This document shows, piece by piece, positions 42,142 through 55,600 of a DNA stretch of 64,000 nt. The DNA is from Lotus japonicus. Taxonomy: Eukaryota > Streptophyta > Magnoliopsida > Fabales > Fabaceae. Position 1 is the first letter of the stretch, and the number at the start of each line of letters is the position of its first letter. Below the pieces are notes generated by a model. The model did no database searches, was not told where the DNA came from, and worked only from the letters and a program-made list of their open reading frames with translations. The position numbers were made by a program, and so were the translations under genes. The stretch spans positions 65,983,984 through 66,047,983 of the forward strand of contig NC_080046.1 of the NCBI RefSeq assembly GCF_012489685.1. The letters are read 5' to 3'.

Positions 42142-43235
42142 CAGCCAATGAAAACAAGCTAGATTATTGCGGGTTAGCGGATGAAGAATGTGTTTGCTTC
42201 ATTAGCTTCCCTTGAGGGTGCGGCTTGAACACATGGACGAGGTATATATATATATATGACATAGTATTGCATGTTATTCTTCTGCTGCTACATTTTACTG
42301 ATGGTGTGCTGTTTTGTTTCAGGGGCTGTGACCATCGTTTTGTTGGTGAAGTTTGGGCGTAGTGGATATGATTGTTGCTCTGGGAACCTGCTCGAGGATT
42401 TGTGGTGTGACATAGTTGTAAAAATGATTCCGGAAAACCCAAGTTAATCTAAACAAATTGTAGTCCAGAAAGTAGATGAAATGTGGTGAAAATCCTAGGA
42501 TATTAGTGTTAAAGATTAGGAATAGAACCAAGAGAACTAGTGTTTTTTAATGAGTTTACCTTGTACACATTACAACAGTAAATAGACGTGTCATTATTCT
42601 CTATGATGAAAGACTTTTTTATCAATCTTTTTTATCAATCTGGATGTGTGCATTGAAAACATTATTAATCGTTAAAACACTAAACTTTTCTGTTTGTGCG
42701 CACTATAAACAATTAAAGACCATGAGGAGACACAAACACAGTTAAGCGAAATCCATTGCTTGGTTAATGGAGACCACTTTTTGTAGAATTGTTTGCTAAA
42801 CGAATTTTAAAGTATCACATCATATAAAAAAAAACCAAGATTATGTTTGAATTTCAGATACACATTTTGTCTAAAGTACCTGTAATCAAAGTTTGCAGAC
42901 GAGAAAAAAATGGATATAAAAATTCAAGTTTATCCTGTTTACTCAGTCAAAATCTCACAATATGCAAAAAAAAGGTTCACAAAACAATACATAGCCGGAA
43001 ACAAACAAAATCAATAATTTTATAGTTTACCAAAACTCCACTCCAATCCTTCTTCTAAAGGCACTAAAGCTCCAGTCCATCATGAAGGATCAGATTACCA
43101 AAATTTCAAGGATCAGATTACTGCTTTTGGACACAACACTGTATTTCGGAATTGATTGAATGAAGCGTGGAGAGCACCGTATTACCAAAAAGCTCATTCA
43201 ATTAAGTTGTAGCAGCATCAGGATGTAGCAGCAAT
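42142..43235. other. GTE 3' UTR (with probable intron) and convergent intergenic
   Basis: At 42242-42322 there is a probable 3' UTR intron: donor GAG|GTATATAT, T-rich tract and acceptor TTTGTTTCAG|GGG, 81 bp long. The GTE and POL5 3' ends face each other across about 1.1 kb, so both polyadenylation sites should lie here. No further gene is supported. Confidence 0.5.
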
Positions 43236-46200
43236 TCATGTTTCCACTGTTTTTTTGTCTAGCTTCTTCAATCTAGTAAATTTGTCACCAAGTTGAGCCT
43301 CAAGGGCGGCTTGAGCATCAGGTGGCAAAGCTTTAACCAGTGGCTTGGTAAGGTTAAGCTTAGACAAGATCTCAAAGCACTTGACACAGAACTTGTTTAC
43401 CTCTGAACGTCTTGCTGATTTGCTCGGCATATTTGTCACCAACTCTTTCATTAGAAAAGAGAGTTTATCCAAATTGGATTTAACAATCTTTCTTGATGCA
43501 CTCTGATCATTACCACCTGTTGACTTCAATATTTCCAAAACTAGATCAAGTGCTTCCACTCGGCGAAAGTCTGACTTGGCATTTCCACATTTCTGCAGTA
43601 TAGAGCCAAGGACAGCATGTCCAATCCATGGGCGTCTTCGAAAAATTTCCTTTAAAAATCCAGCCTTGATTTGAGACTTCTTATTGTCAAAATAACCCGT
43701 CAATGCTGCCCGGAAAATTTGAACAATCCTACCAAGTTCAGACTCTGAGAAATTTCCTGAATCAATAATTTTCAAAATCCAGAAGGTTGATTGCTGGGCA
43801 AGGGAAGAAACCATTTTCTGTCTGACAGCTGATTGCTTTTTCTTTAGGTTCACAGCAGGTGATTGCTCTGATGGTTTGGATGCAGGCTTTTTGCTTTTAA
43901 ACGGTTTTAAAGGTTTTGAAGCTAATTTCAAATTTCTTTCCAACAGAGATTCAAGAGTGGATACTTGGACTCCATCACCCTTAGGATAATCCTTTGCTTT
44001 GAATATTTGCTTTTGTAATATTCCCCATATACGCTGTCCAAGCTGCTCACTAACTTCTGCTGTATGTGGATTAACAAAAGCCTGAGCTAAATTTGAGAAC
44101 ACCAAAAGAACTTGAGGCTTACCTGTATAATATCAAGACACCATAATCAACTTAATTACAAATGAAGTTAAAAAGAACAGAATAAATAATGATGAACATA
44201 ACACATTGAACTAATACAGGTTACTAGTACTGCAATAAAATAGAAACCACAGAAACCGACTTTCAACTTTCCTAAGTGATCATTGCTCAATGCTCATCAT
44301 TCTTTTGGCTCCTAATTGGCTCAAAAATATCGCCATATGTAGTACTCAACGTTCTATTCAGGGCAATTTTGAACTTCTTTTGCACAAATGTTACATTCAA
44401 AATCCAAAACAGCACTTTTTTCTGTAAATTTTATACTTCTTCATTACATAGATACTATAATTGAAGTGCAGCAACTTAATAAAATATAGAGCTAGTCCAA
44501 GAACTGAAATGATATAAGTAATTTATACTTGCCTGGATTTTCATGAAGGAAAATTTCCAACAAAGATAGGATGCGAAGTTTGAAAAGCACAAGCTGGGAA
44601 TGAGCCGTTTCACCTCCAGACTGATTTTTTTTCTCTTTAAAAATTTGGGCAAGATATGTATCCATCCTGAACATAGCATCATCATCCATCCCACTATCAG
44701 AATCATTGGAAGCTTCGGGATCGCCATGACTAGTTTCCTCCATTTCAACTACTGACTCAGAGTCATCTGTCTGCTCATCACTCTCACCTGTTTCACCCGT
44801 CTCACCTTGATCAATTTCCTCATCTTCAATATTGAGAAAGTCATCGTCCTCATCTTCATCATCATCATCATCATCAGCATCAGGATGCCTAGGAGGTTTC
44901 AAATTTTTCTTAATGACCCGCAACATCCGCATCAGTCCATCATCAGTGATATCACCACAAAAATACTTAAATGCCTACAGTATAGAGAAAATTGTAAGAA
45001 AAATAAAAACTAGTTCCAAGTTTAAATTATGAGTCCAGCCAAAGACAAGAAGTTTTCTTAATGCGTCATGTATTATAGCTCGCCCAATCATTCTCTAGCA
45101 AATCTATCTCATTTCACAACTGGGCTAAATTAAAGAATGTGTGCATTATATTGGGAACCCTATTTATACCATCCACTCAATCAAGTTTTCCAGATGAAAG
45201 GAATCAAGGGGACTTGAACCATCCATTCATAACCAGGATCGACAACGTGAGGACAGAATCAAGGGGACGTTTGGATTTCATTAATGCTGTACATACAAAA
45301 AAGAAGAAAAGAAAGATATGCAGCAATTGGGGAACTATACATCCTAGAACACTGCCACCTTATCACGCTATAAAAATGCAAAAACAATAAATTGCATTAT
45401 TGTTTTAGGCAATTCCATTTTCACAGAAATCTAGAGGGAGCTACATTGAATGCTCACAAATCAAGACAGTATATAAGTTTAAGGATGGTTCAGAATATGA
45501 CATTCCAGTGTCCACTGCTTTCTGCTTATGTGAATAGGCACTATGAAATGGGTAGAGTTTAGAATGTGATGCAGGCTGAGTCCAACCCAAATCAGGAATT
45601 ACCCCAATACCCCAATATATTACAACTTGAGGACTCTAATTTGACATAAATTTTAAGAAAAAAATATATATTGCTATTTGCCCATTGGAGAATTCATAAT
45701 ATCTTCAATTCATATATGTGACATAGCTGATTAGAAAAAAATTAAGCTCACTTCAATGTGACATAGCTGATTAGACTAGGACTGTAAAACAAGGAATCTT
45801 GAGTATCTAAATGAGAGCAGAAGCTTCAGGTACATATTTTCCATTTCTAATATAAAATTTGGACACCCATGTTCTCTTATTTAACCAAAACCAAGCATTC
45901 TTGTCTTCCTCAAACATGAGACTAACAGCTGGCCATTTGGTTCTCAGTGAAAGTTTATGTATCCACTTGACACAATGTTAAGATGCAGCATATAAGCATA
46001 CACTGATATAAGACAATGTGGAACTGCAATCTGCTTGATGCTATGATGTATAATAATAACAAAGCTGCCAAAGCTAAACATCTCAATTTTCATAATAACC
46101 TGGTCAATAGAAGAGCGCATAGGAGCTGATGACTGTGGAAGCAGAGAGAGTAATGTATCCACAAGAACGTCCATCAATTCAGGAGCATCATCAACCTCCA

Positions 46201-49200
46201 GATCATCTTCTCCAGAAGACTCAGGAAGATCAGAAGAAAAAGTTTTCTTAAAACAGATGACAAGTTCAGATGCAGCTTCAGAGTATTCCCCTGGATGAAG
46301 AAGCACTTGCAGGAGCAGCTGGATAAGCAAGTATCTCAGTGCATGCAACTTGTTAGGATCAGAGCTACAGCTAGAGCTCCTTTCCTGCTCATTATTACCA
46401 CATAAGGATGAAAGAGATTAGTAAATACTAAATAAATATTAAAAAAAATCAAATTATAATACAGTTTACATAATTCAACTGCATATTTTGTTTAATCGTA
46501 TAAATGCTGGAACATACATCAACGTACTAAAAACAATATCATAATCACGTAACTCTTATTCAAGAGAAGTTATTTATCCCCCTAAAAGACAAACATTTAA
46601 TTCATTAGAATGTTAAATTAACTAGCTGCTAGCATCATTTTAGCTTAAAAGTTGGAAAGGAGAACATCAACTTTATGTCTAAGGATCAGTAATAAGTAAC
46701 AAGTATAATTACCTCTTTGGATAATCTTGTTTCCATTGCTTGCAAATTTTTCATTGCTTTTTCATCCTCATCATCTAAAGACCTGAAGAGGGAAACTGAA
46801 GGAATGTTGCATAAGGTACCAAAGAACTTCATGAAGTATGAACCGAGATCATTTGGCTCAAGGCTATTAGCTAAAGGACGTGACCCCTCTCCCTTTTGAG
46901 CATTTGCCAATAATAACTGCAGTTGGTTAATACACATCTTGCAAAGAGCAATTGATGTGGGAGATTTTGGCCATCTGAATTTCTCCTGTAACTCGAACGA
47001 AGTCACTTCAGTGCCAAGAGATGCAGTGAACAGACCCTGAACAGCCAGAAATTTCATGATTTCTTTCTGCACTCGGAACTTCTCTTCATGATCCAGCTTC
47101 AAGCATTTCAAAATACTAGGAAGGGATTCTATAATCCAACTCTTCAAAAAGTCAGAACTCATAGGAGAATCCTTATCCTCAACAGAACCTATTTCAGAAT
47201 TTTCATCTGTTGTTTGACTCTGGTCTGAAGGTTCCTCCAAGGCATTACCTTCATCCACAAAAATATTCATTAAGTTCTGAATAAAAAGCATGCAACCAGG
47301 TTCTGTCTTGAACTGCGACATTAAATCTTTAACCATTTTTGTTTGTGTGATGAGATCAAATTTTCCATTGCTGTGCTTCTGTAATGCAACTATAACAGCA
47401 ACTCTTCGGACATCATCATCCCCAACCCAATCTGACAACTGTTTAAGAAAATGCTGTGCAATTTTATACAGCCATGAGCTCTTTGTTGACAGTACATCCA
47501 TCAGGCACTGAACAACTTTGCTCGAAAGAACAGCTGGAACCAAAGATGCAGACAGCTTTTGGAGGAGAAGAAACAGAAGATCAAAAGCTAAGCGCTTACG
47601 GTCATGAGATGAGAAAAGGAGAGATCCTTCAATAATTATTTCACAAAAAGACTGAAGACTCTTTACAATTTCTTCATCAGAAGAGCTAGATTTTTTATTC
47701 TTTTTGTGTTTCTTCAATGAATTTGAAGCTGACGCGGCATCTTCTAATTGTGAAACATTAGGCAAAAGAATATTTATCAAAGCAGGCCAGACACCATGAA
47801 CACGAGGCTGACAGAAGGTTGATTCCTGCACATTCAGAAAATACATAAGAACTGTTTCTTTCCATTACTTCAATCAAAATAGTATGGCTCGCAAATATAT
47901 GAATTGACATAAGCTACCTTCAAGCAATTACTCAGGGAGGACAGGTGATCAGCGGAGAATAGCTGGCTAGAGCTGAATGGATTTGGTAATAGCTTGCCAA
48001 ATCTAGAGCTGTCAATAGATATTTTCTCCCGAACTTTTAAAGCAAGGAGCAAAGCATCAGGATTTCCTACTTCTACAGCAGCTTCAAACCACTCCTGGAG
48101 CCCGGGAGCTTCCATAACATGATTAACCAATGCTTCAACAGGCAACTACAGATAATAATAATAATAATACGTTAATAAATAAATGTTTGAAATACTAATA
48201 ACCAAAATATATAGCCTCAAGTAATGAAATATGAGTCTCAAGATTACAAGAGAACTAGTGGATAAAATCATATAAATAAGTCAAATGAAACAGAGTCCAA
48301 AAAGTGGCCTCCAAGAATTTTAAAATTCATTCAACTTCAACATATGATCCTATGACAAAGTGATCTACTCATTGCCGCATAGATACTTCCAGTGATGCAA
48401 GTAGTTGTTTGCAAGTGCTTGTTAGGGACGTGTATTTAAGGATGCAGGAATAGATTTTGCAAATCTTCAATTACACAAAATAAGAGAATAGCACAACAAG
48501 TCAATAACTACACAACATCACAACTAAGTTCACTAGGATACCAACAGATAAAGGCAAAGGATAATCTCCATAGTCCATCCACAGATTTTGCTTGTGTAAC
48601 AGCAATAAGGGGTTAAAAAATTAAAATCCTTTAAAGGAATATAGGTAGAGTGACCGTGGATACATTGAAACCCATGAAAATCCAAGACACTCACAACATA
48701 GTTGGAAACAGGCATGAGATTTAGGAATAGAAATTTGAAGGGTAAAATGTTCATATAATATACAAACCTTTTCAACCAAGTCTAAAATTATTGAGACAGC
48801 AGGATCTTGCAAGTACCGCTTTCTATTTGCAAGAGATATAAGTGCACTGATAAATTCCTTTATGGATGAAGTGTTTTTATCCGAACTATATTCGTGTTCC
48901 AGTCTTCCTGATCGAGCCAGAGCACCATAAGCAAATAAGCGTCCCAGCAGCGAATCTTTTGCTTCCTACAATTTCACATGGAAAACAAAAATATCAAAAA
49001 ACCCAACAAGCTGAGGAATGAATCAAAAAACAATATCATTAAGCCATTGTGATCTCCTACCTGACCCTTCATTGATGAGGTTACTTCCAGTAAATCAACT
49101 ACAAGTTTCAGGAAGGATTCAACCCTGATGTTATGGATAGAGCCAACTAACGCTGCTAAACCTAGAGCAAAACCTGGCCGGGCACACTGTAAGAGCAACA

Positions 49201-49999
49201 ACAAAAGATGCTATCTTAGTATCTATCCAGTAAGCAAATTTTGCAATACCAATAAGCATGGTTTATTGTTTATTGATTTCTTCATATCAGAAAACAACAA
49301 GAGCAACATCCAGCAAACAATGAAACATGACCAGAAAACATTATTATCACATAATATGGAGAAAATAACCCTATAGTTATGAAAAAATAAATTCGCAACA
49401 AGTCTTAGTAGAACACAAACTATATAAATATTACCAGCATGTACATCATAATTTCATGATTCAAGCAGCCACCATTACAATATAAGAACCTTCAAGAACA
49501 GAACACAAACCTCTCTTGACGACGAGACACCGCGAATAAGCCGACGAACAGCGTATCTAACAGAGGCTGCACAGTTCTCCAACCCATCATCTTTCTCCGC
49601 TTCCAGCTTGAATCCACCATCACCCTCCTCCTTCTCACTCTCACCAAGCCCATCATAAGCATTCTGAACTTCCTTCAACTCCCTCACCATCTGCTTCGCA
49701 GCAGCTTCCCTCATCGTCTCATTAGCAACCGCCAAGTCCTTGAACACTCCAATGTGAAACTCCGGAGCCGCGCTGCCGCCGCTGGTGCTGGGCGAATCCG
49801 CCGCCGCCACAGGTTTCGGCTCCGGGACTACTTCTCCGGCCGTGGCGCGGCGGCGCTCCTTGTCTAATGCTTTTCGTTTCGGCTTTGTGGAGGATGGTAG
49901 CGCCACAGCATCGATGTTTTTGGATTTTTTGTTGAGAGGTTTGGGAGAATCGGTGGCATTTTCTTCCTCCGGAACTGAGTTCCGTTTTTTGCTGGCCAT
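43236..49999 (-). CDS. POL5 / MYBBP1A-like nucleolar protein, 1255 aa, 8 exons
   Basis: Homologous to yeast Pol5p and animal MYBBP1A: HEAT-like helical nucleolar proteins needed for rRNA production, annotated in plants as 'DNA polymerase V family' though not true polymerases. Exons in gene order: 49511-49999, 49061-49186, 48768-48965, 47918-48145, 46713-47825, 46100-46384, 44533-44974, 43236-44122. They total 3768 nt with consistent phases. Seen: a basic N terminus (MASKKRNS...KPLNKKSKN); the conserved CARPGFALGLAALVGSI block early on; LHALRYLLIQLLLQVLLHPGEYSEAA; an acidic run DADDDDDDEDEDDD near residue 850; the LHENPGKPQVLLVFSNLAQAF junction; and a Lys/Ser-rich C-terminal region. Intron 7 (44123-44532) uses a GC donor. 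The Arabidopsis counterpart, from memory At5g64420, lies beside the PB1/FAAH pair. Confidence 0.93.
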
Positions 50000-50690
50000 T
50001 GGCGGCGGACGACGGTGGTGGAGAGAGGGGGTTGCGGCGTCTAGTTGAGTTTAGGGTTTAACTCTCTCAGTTGCCGTAACAATGTTTTGTGTACAAGAGA
50101 CAGTACTGCTACTAGTCTTATTAGGTGTTGGCCCCTTTGAAACCTGGGTTCTTTTTTATTTTGTTTTTATTTATTAGGGGAGGTTTTTCACTTTTTCTGG
50201 TAAGAAAATATTTTATTCTTTTTTTTTTCATCTTCTAAATATTTTTATTTTTTAACTTCCTATCTTGTGAAAATATTATAAATATGTTATATTTGATATT
50301 TGATATATTAATACATTTATAGTATCTTTTGTTGTGGAATTATACAAATTTTGTTAATGGATTTAACGTCTAATTTGTTTCGTTTGGGTTCATAAGTAAA
50401 AAGATAAATAAAATATCAAGTATCTCAACTTGATTATATCTAAGTTTTAATAACCACTACGATCAATACTCATTTAATTTCCATATCTCACTTTGGTAAC
50501 ACAAGATAATTAATAAACATGAGGTGGTAAAATATTTGGGTGAATAAGTCAGGGTACAAAAGTTAAATCTGTTAAAAAAGGACTAATAAACATTATGCAA
50601 GAGTTTAGAAATTCAAAGGTGGAATGGAAAAGACACATAATTGTTAACAATTTGTTGGAGTATGTATATTGTATAGCATAGATAAATAAA
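50000..50690. other. 5' flank of POL5 and intergenic
   Basis: The first 100 bp or so are the POL5 leader on the minus strand. The rest is AT-rich and ends in the ATAAATAAA duplication of the Mutator-like element. No gene. Confidence 0.5.
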
Positions 50691-51596
50691 GGGTTAAAAA
50701 CTTTAATCGTCCTTGAACTTTGGACATCGTTTGAAAATCGTCTCTCGCCGGAAAATTATCTGAAAACCGTCCCTAGACTATTGAAAACTAATTTGACCCG
50801 TCCCTTCGGCCACCATACCTCCGGCGAAGCCCTTATATAACAGTCCTTGAACTTTGAGCGAAATCTGAAAACCGTCCCTCACTGGAAAATTATCTGGAAA
50901 CCGTCCCTGAACTATTAAAAACAAATTTGACCCATCCCTGAACTTTGAGCGAAATCTGAAAACCGTCCCTTTTTTATTTTTATTTTTTTAAATTAAAATT
51001 CCCTAATTTCTATGAATTAAATCTAATACCCTTTAATCTAAGTCTGAATTCTCAATTTAACCACAAATCCCTTAATCTAACCCTAACTCATCTCAATTTA
51101 ACCACAATTCCTCCTTCAGATATCTCTTTTCTTCTTCTTTCTTCATCTTCATCTACATCTCACTTCCTCCACCAACAACATCTTCTTCTTCTTCTTCTTG
51201 TTAGAAAAAATATGGAATTTTAATTCTTAGAAATTAAGGAATTTTCAGATTTCAAATTAGGGAATTTTCAGATTTTGCTCAAAGTTCAAATTTCAAATTA
51301 GGGAATTTTAATTCTTAGAAATTAGGGGATTTTCAAATTAGGTAGATTTAATTCTTAGAAATTAGGGAATTTCAATTTTAAGAAAAATAAAAATAAAAAA
51401 GGGACGGTTTTCAGATTTCGCTCAAAGTTCAGGGATGGATAAAAATTAAAAAAAGGCTCTTACCGGAGCTAAGGCGGCCGGAGGGACGGGTCAAATTAGT
51501 TTTCAATAGTTCAGGGACGGTTTTCAAATAATTTTCCGGCGAGGGACGGTTTTCAAACGATGTCTAAAGTTCAGGGACGATTAAAGTATTTAACCC
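50691..51596. mobile_element. Mutator-like foldback element, 906 bp
   Basis: The left end GGGTTAAAAACTTTAATCGT and the right end, in reverse complement GGGTTAAATACTTTAATCGT, start inverted repeats that continue for about 130 bp before the arms diverge and then pair again further in. The arms carry recurrent ACCGTCCCT, TTGACCCGTCCC and CGCCGGAAAATTAT motifs. A perfect 9-bp duplication ATAAATAAA flanks the element (50682-50690 and 51597-51605), as expected for the Mutator superfamily. There is no transposase. The centre is C/T-rich with a (CTT)n tract. Confidence 0.9.
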
Positions 51597-51605
51597 ATAA
51601 ATAAA

Positions 51606-52093
51606 AGTTTAGCCTATTGAGAAATTGTAGTACGTAAATCAGTAGATGCAAATGACATGTGAATTATGTGTAAATTTGTCAACCAATTACACCACGATGA
51701 AACTTTTCAAAAATATATTAGACCTTAAAATTTAAACTACAATATACTTACAAATTATAATTGCTTATATTTTCTAAAAGTAGAGATAATGTTTGTGAAA
51801 TGACTTCATCACAAGTCCCCTAAGCAAAATGCTTAACATAAAACTTATAATGAGCGGTGAGGTTAACATAAAACTTAACTTAACCAAATTGGCCAAGTAG
51901 AGTTAAAGTTTAGCATGACTAGGTCAATCAAACAGCAAAGTGAGCGGTGAATCGTATCAGAATTACCTAATTTTATATAACAACTGACATACATTGCAAG
52001 TAACAAATCATATAATTAATAACATTACTACAAACCATTAAGGAGGCTTAGAAGCTAAAATAGATAATTAACAATGAGCTCATTGAGGCATAT
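51606..52093. other. Intergenic, nothing recognised
   Basis: AT-rich DNA between the Mutator-like element and the SINE. A short direct echo (AACATAAAACTTA twice near 51836-51877) is the only structure noted. Confidence 0.4.
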
Positions 52094-52108
52094 ACCAAGG
52101 TAACTTCC

Positions 52109-52248
52109 TGCCTTTAAAGTTAGCTCAAGTAATAAGAGCTACATCAAGGTTTAGGAAGATAAAGGATTCAGGGTTCGAACTTTGTATCATGAAAATGATT
52201 AATTTATCAACATTACTAACAACTAACATTTGTCTATAAAAAATAAAA
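52109..52248 (+). mobile_element. tRNA-derived SINE with 15-bp target duplication
   Basis: Flanked by perfect 15-bp copies of ACCAAGGTAACTTCC (52094-52108 and 52249-52263). It has a box A-like TAGCTCAAGTAATAAGAGCT at about 52130 and a box B-like GGGTTCGAACTTTG at about 52172, the internal polymerase III promoter pattern of plant SINEs. It ends in an A-rich tail (TGTCTATAAAAAATAAAAA). The perfect duplication suggests a fairly recent insertion. Confidence 0.88.
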
Positions 52249-52263
52249 ACCAAGGTAACTTCC

Positions 52264-52641
52264 AAAGGCCTGTGATTTGTGAAGAATGTCCTAACCACAT
52301 AGGTGTATTCTTACAGCTTCCATTACCTCCTTGGCCTTGCATCGTCAGCGATTCGATTTAATTTCAATAGCATAGATCTAACGCAACTCCTCAACTCAGG
52401 AGTATAATACAAACAATTCACTGAGTAGATTATAAATCTTTAGGCAAAAAATTCAGTATCGTTATTCAAACAGCATCATAGTTCGGTAATTTCAAAGTAC
52501 TGCAAATTGAAAAACCTTCAGCAAAAAATGACCTTCAACATTAACTACCAAAATAAGTTGCCTTATATTCTCTACTAAATGAAAAAAAAAAAGATGATTC
52601 CTCATCATTAACTGGTTATCTAAAAGTTAATACTTCACTTC
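52264..52641. other. 3' flank of mitochondrial HSP70 gene
   Basis: Contains the minus-strand 3' UTR of the HSP70 gene. AT-rich, no other gene. Confidence 0.5.
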
Positions 52642-55600
52642 TCACTTCTTCACCTCCTCATATTCTGCCTCTGGAGCTTGGTCACCACCCTGAGAACCTC
52701 CTCCAGTTGAAGAACCACCACTAGAACCACCACCTGACATGTGTTCCCCTATCTTTGAGACTGCTTTATTCGCAGCATCAAGCTTTGACTTAATTTCATC
52801 AGCATTATCCCCGGACATCGCCGTCCTCAATTCTGAAACTGCATCCTCAATCTCTTTTGCAACTTCACTGGGAATCTTATCTCTGTATTCACCCAAACTC
52901 TTCTCAATGCTGTATATGCTAGTATCTGCACTGTTTCTGATATCAATGAGAGCCTTCCTTTCTTGGTCCTTCTGAGCATGCAACTCAGCTTCTTTAACCA
53001 TCTTCTCGATTTCATCGTCTGAGAGACCACCAGATGACCGGATAGTAATTTGCTGCTCTTTACCAGTGGACTTGTCTTTGGCAGACACAGTGACAATCCC
53101 GTTTGCATCAATGTCAAATGTGACCTCAATCTGAGGCAAACCTCTGGGTGCAGGAGGAATGCCGACAAGTTCAAATTCACCAAGACTCTTGTTGTCTGAT
53201 GCCATTTCTCTCTCACCTTGTAATACCTTGATACCCACTTGGGTTTGATTGTCAGCTGCTGTTGAAAAGACCTGAAACAATGACATCACAAGTTAGGAAG
53301 AGCTTAACCCACAACAAATGAATAGGCTCTATTTAAAAACCTTGAATGTGTGTGTGCAATGCAGTGGTCAAGATACTTCTACGTGGGACTCAAATGAACA
53401 CAAATTGTACATCTTGTGTCCAATTACTTAGAATTACTGGATCTCGTTTCTCCAATAGTTGCAACTTAGAAACAATTGTATTAAGTAAGCATCATATGTT
53501 TAAGGGTACCTGGCTCTTTTTGGTGGGAATCGTAGTATTCCTGTTGATCAACCTTGTAAAGATACCACCCAGAGTCTCAATACCCAGAGAGAGTGGCGTC
53601 ACATCTAGGAGTAGCAGCTCTTTAACATCTCCACGTAGGATACCACCTTGAATTGCTGCTCCCATGGCAACTGCCTCATCTGGATTTACTCCTTTGCTAG
53701 GAGACTTTCCAAAGATTGCTGAAACCACCTCTTGAACTTTAGGCACACGGGTCATGCCTCCAACAAGAAGAACCTCATCAACTTCCTTGATAGAGATGTT
53801 TGCATCCTTCAAGCAGTTCTTGCATGGTGCCTTAGTTCTTTCAATCAAGTGATTTACTAAGGCTTCAAACTTGGATCTAGTCAATGTGATGTTCAAATGC
53901 TTAGCACCAGATGCGTCGGCAGTGATAAAAGGCAGGTTAATCTCAGTTTGAGATGTTGAAGACAGTTCTATCTTAGCTTTCTCAGCAGCTTCACGAAGCC
54001 TTTGCAAAGCAAGCTTATCCTTAGAAAGGTCAATGCTCTCTGTTCTCTTGAATTCGTCCACCAAAAAGTCCAATAAGGCATTATCAAAATCCTCACCTCC
54101 CAAGAAGGTGTCACCATTTGTTGCTTTCACCTAGACATGAAAGTATTGTCAATACAAGTTTCATATTCCTTCTGACAGTTTAAGAAATGAAAACAAAGTA
54201 GTAATAACTTTGCGCATACCTCAAAAACACCATTAGAAATTTCTAAGATGGACACATCAAATGTTCCACCACCAAGATCAAAAACTGCGATGAGACCCTC
54301 CTTGTTGGTCATTCCATATGAAAGAGCAGCAGCAGTGGGCTCATTGATAATCCTCTGAACATCAAGACCCGCAATTCTACCAGCATCTTTTGTTGCCTGC
54401 CTCTGAGCATCATTGAAGTATGCTGGCACAGTAATAACAGCCTTGGATACTGACTTTCCAAGATATGCTTCTGCCGTCTCCTTCATCTTGGTAAGAACAA
54501 ATGCACCAATTTGGCTAGGGGAATACTGCTGCCCGTTAGCTTCAACCCACGCATCTCCATTTGGTGCCTTAACAATCTTATATGGAACCATTTTCATTTC
54601 CTTTTGTGTTTGAGGATCATCAAAGCGCCTACCAATCATACGCTTGGTACCAAATACAGTGTTTGCAGGGTTAGTTACAGCCTGACGCTTGGCAGGTGTG
54701 CCCACAAGTAACTCCCCTTTCTGGTTGAATGCAACAACAGAAGGTGTTGTCCGTGCACCTTCAGAATTCTCAATCACTTTGGGATTCTGAAAAAGATATA
54801 ATAAAATCAAGTCATCACATGTATTGGAAAATGGAAACAAACAAACACAAACTAATTAAAATAAAAAGCGTGAATGCCTTACCTTTCCTTCCATAACAGA
54901 AACACATGAATTGGTTGTACCCAAATCAATACCAATGACATCATTTCCAGCAGGCCTTGAACTGCAGCGACGATGACAAAGTGTTAATGAATACTCTTGA
55001 TCTATGATCGAAAGCAGAGCATCTCTAAAACAATTCCTAACAAAAACAAGACAATTAATCGCACCTGAATGGTCGCGACAAACTTGACCAATTGTGACCA
55101 ACATATGCTGGTTTAGAGTTGCCTATCACCTGCATAAGACAAGTCAAAACAATTACAACTTCTTCAAGGAAAACAGCGCCATTCACAATTTCATATACTT
55201 CTAAAAGCAATTTGAATACTGTAAGCTACAAAAGCAAACCATGAAAGAGCTTAAATTAGCTACAATAAAAGCAATTCCACTGAGTAACAACAAAATCAAC
55301 CAGCACAAAAACACAAATGATCCAGAAAATACGAATATCATATATATCCACGGATGAAAAACCCAATCGAAAACCAGGTTCAGAGATTCAAATTGATAGA
55401 TCTATAACAAACGAGACCGACGAATCATATTTCTAACTTTCCATATCTATCGCGATGGTGGATGAACAAAGATAACCACAAAAACACTAGACAAGAGTAA
55501 CCTCAACTACAAATGAAATCAGAATATCGAGTAATTTGGAAAAATCATCACGATACCAAAAAGCGAGACCGAAGAGGAGAAGAAGGAAGGAGAGGAGAGT

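Noticed and set aside
44832..45032. Plus-strand poly-serine ORF
   Set aside because: Reverse reading of the GAT repeats that encode the acidic run in POL5.
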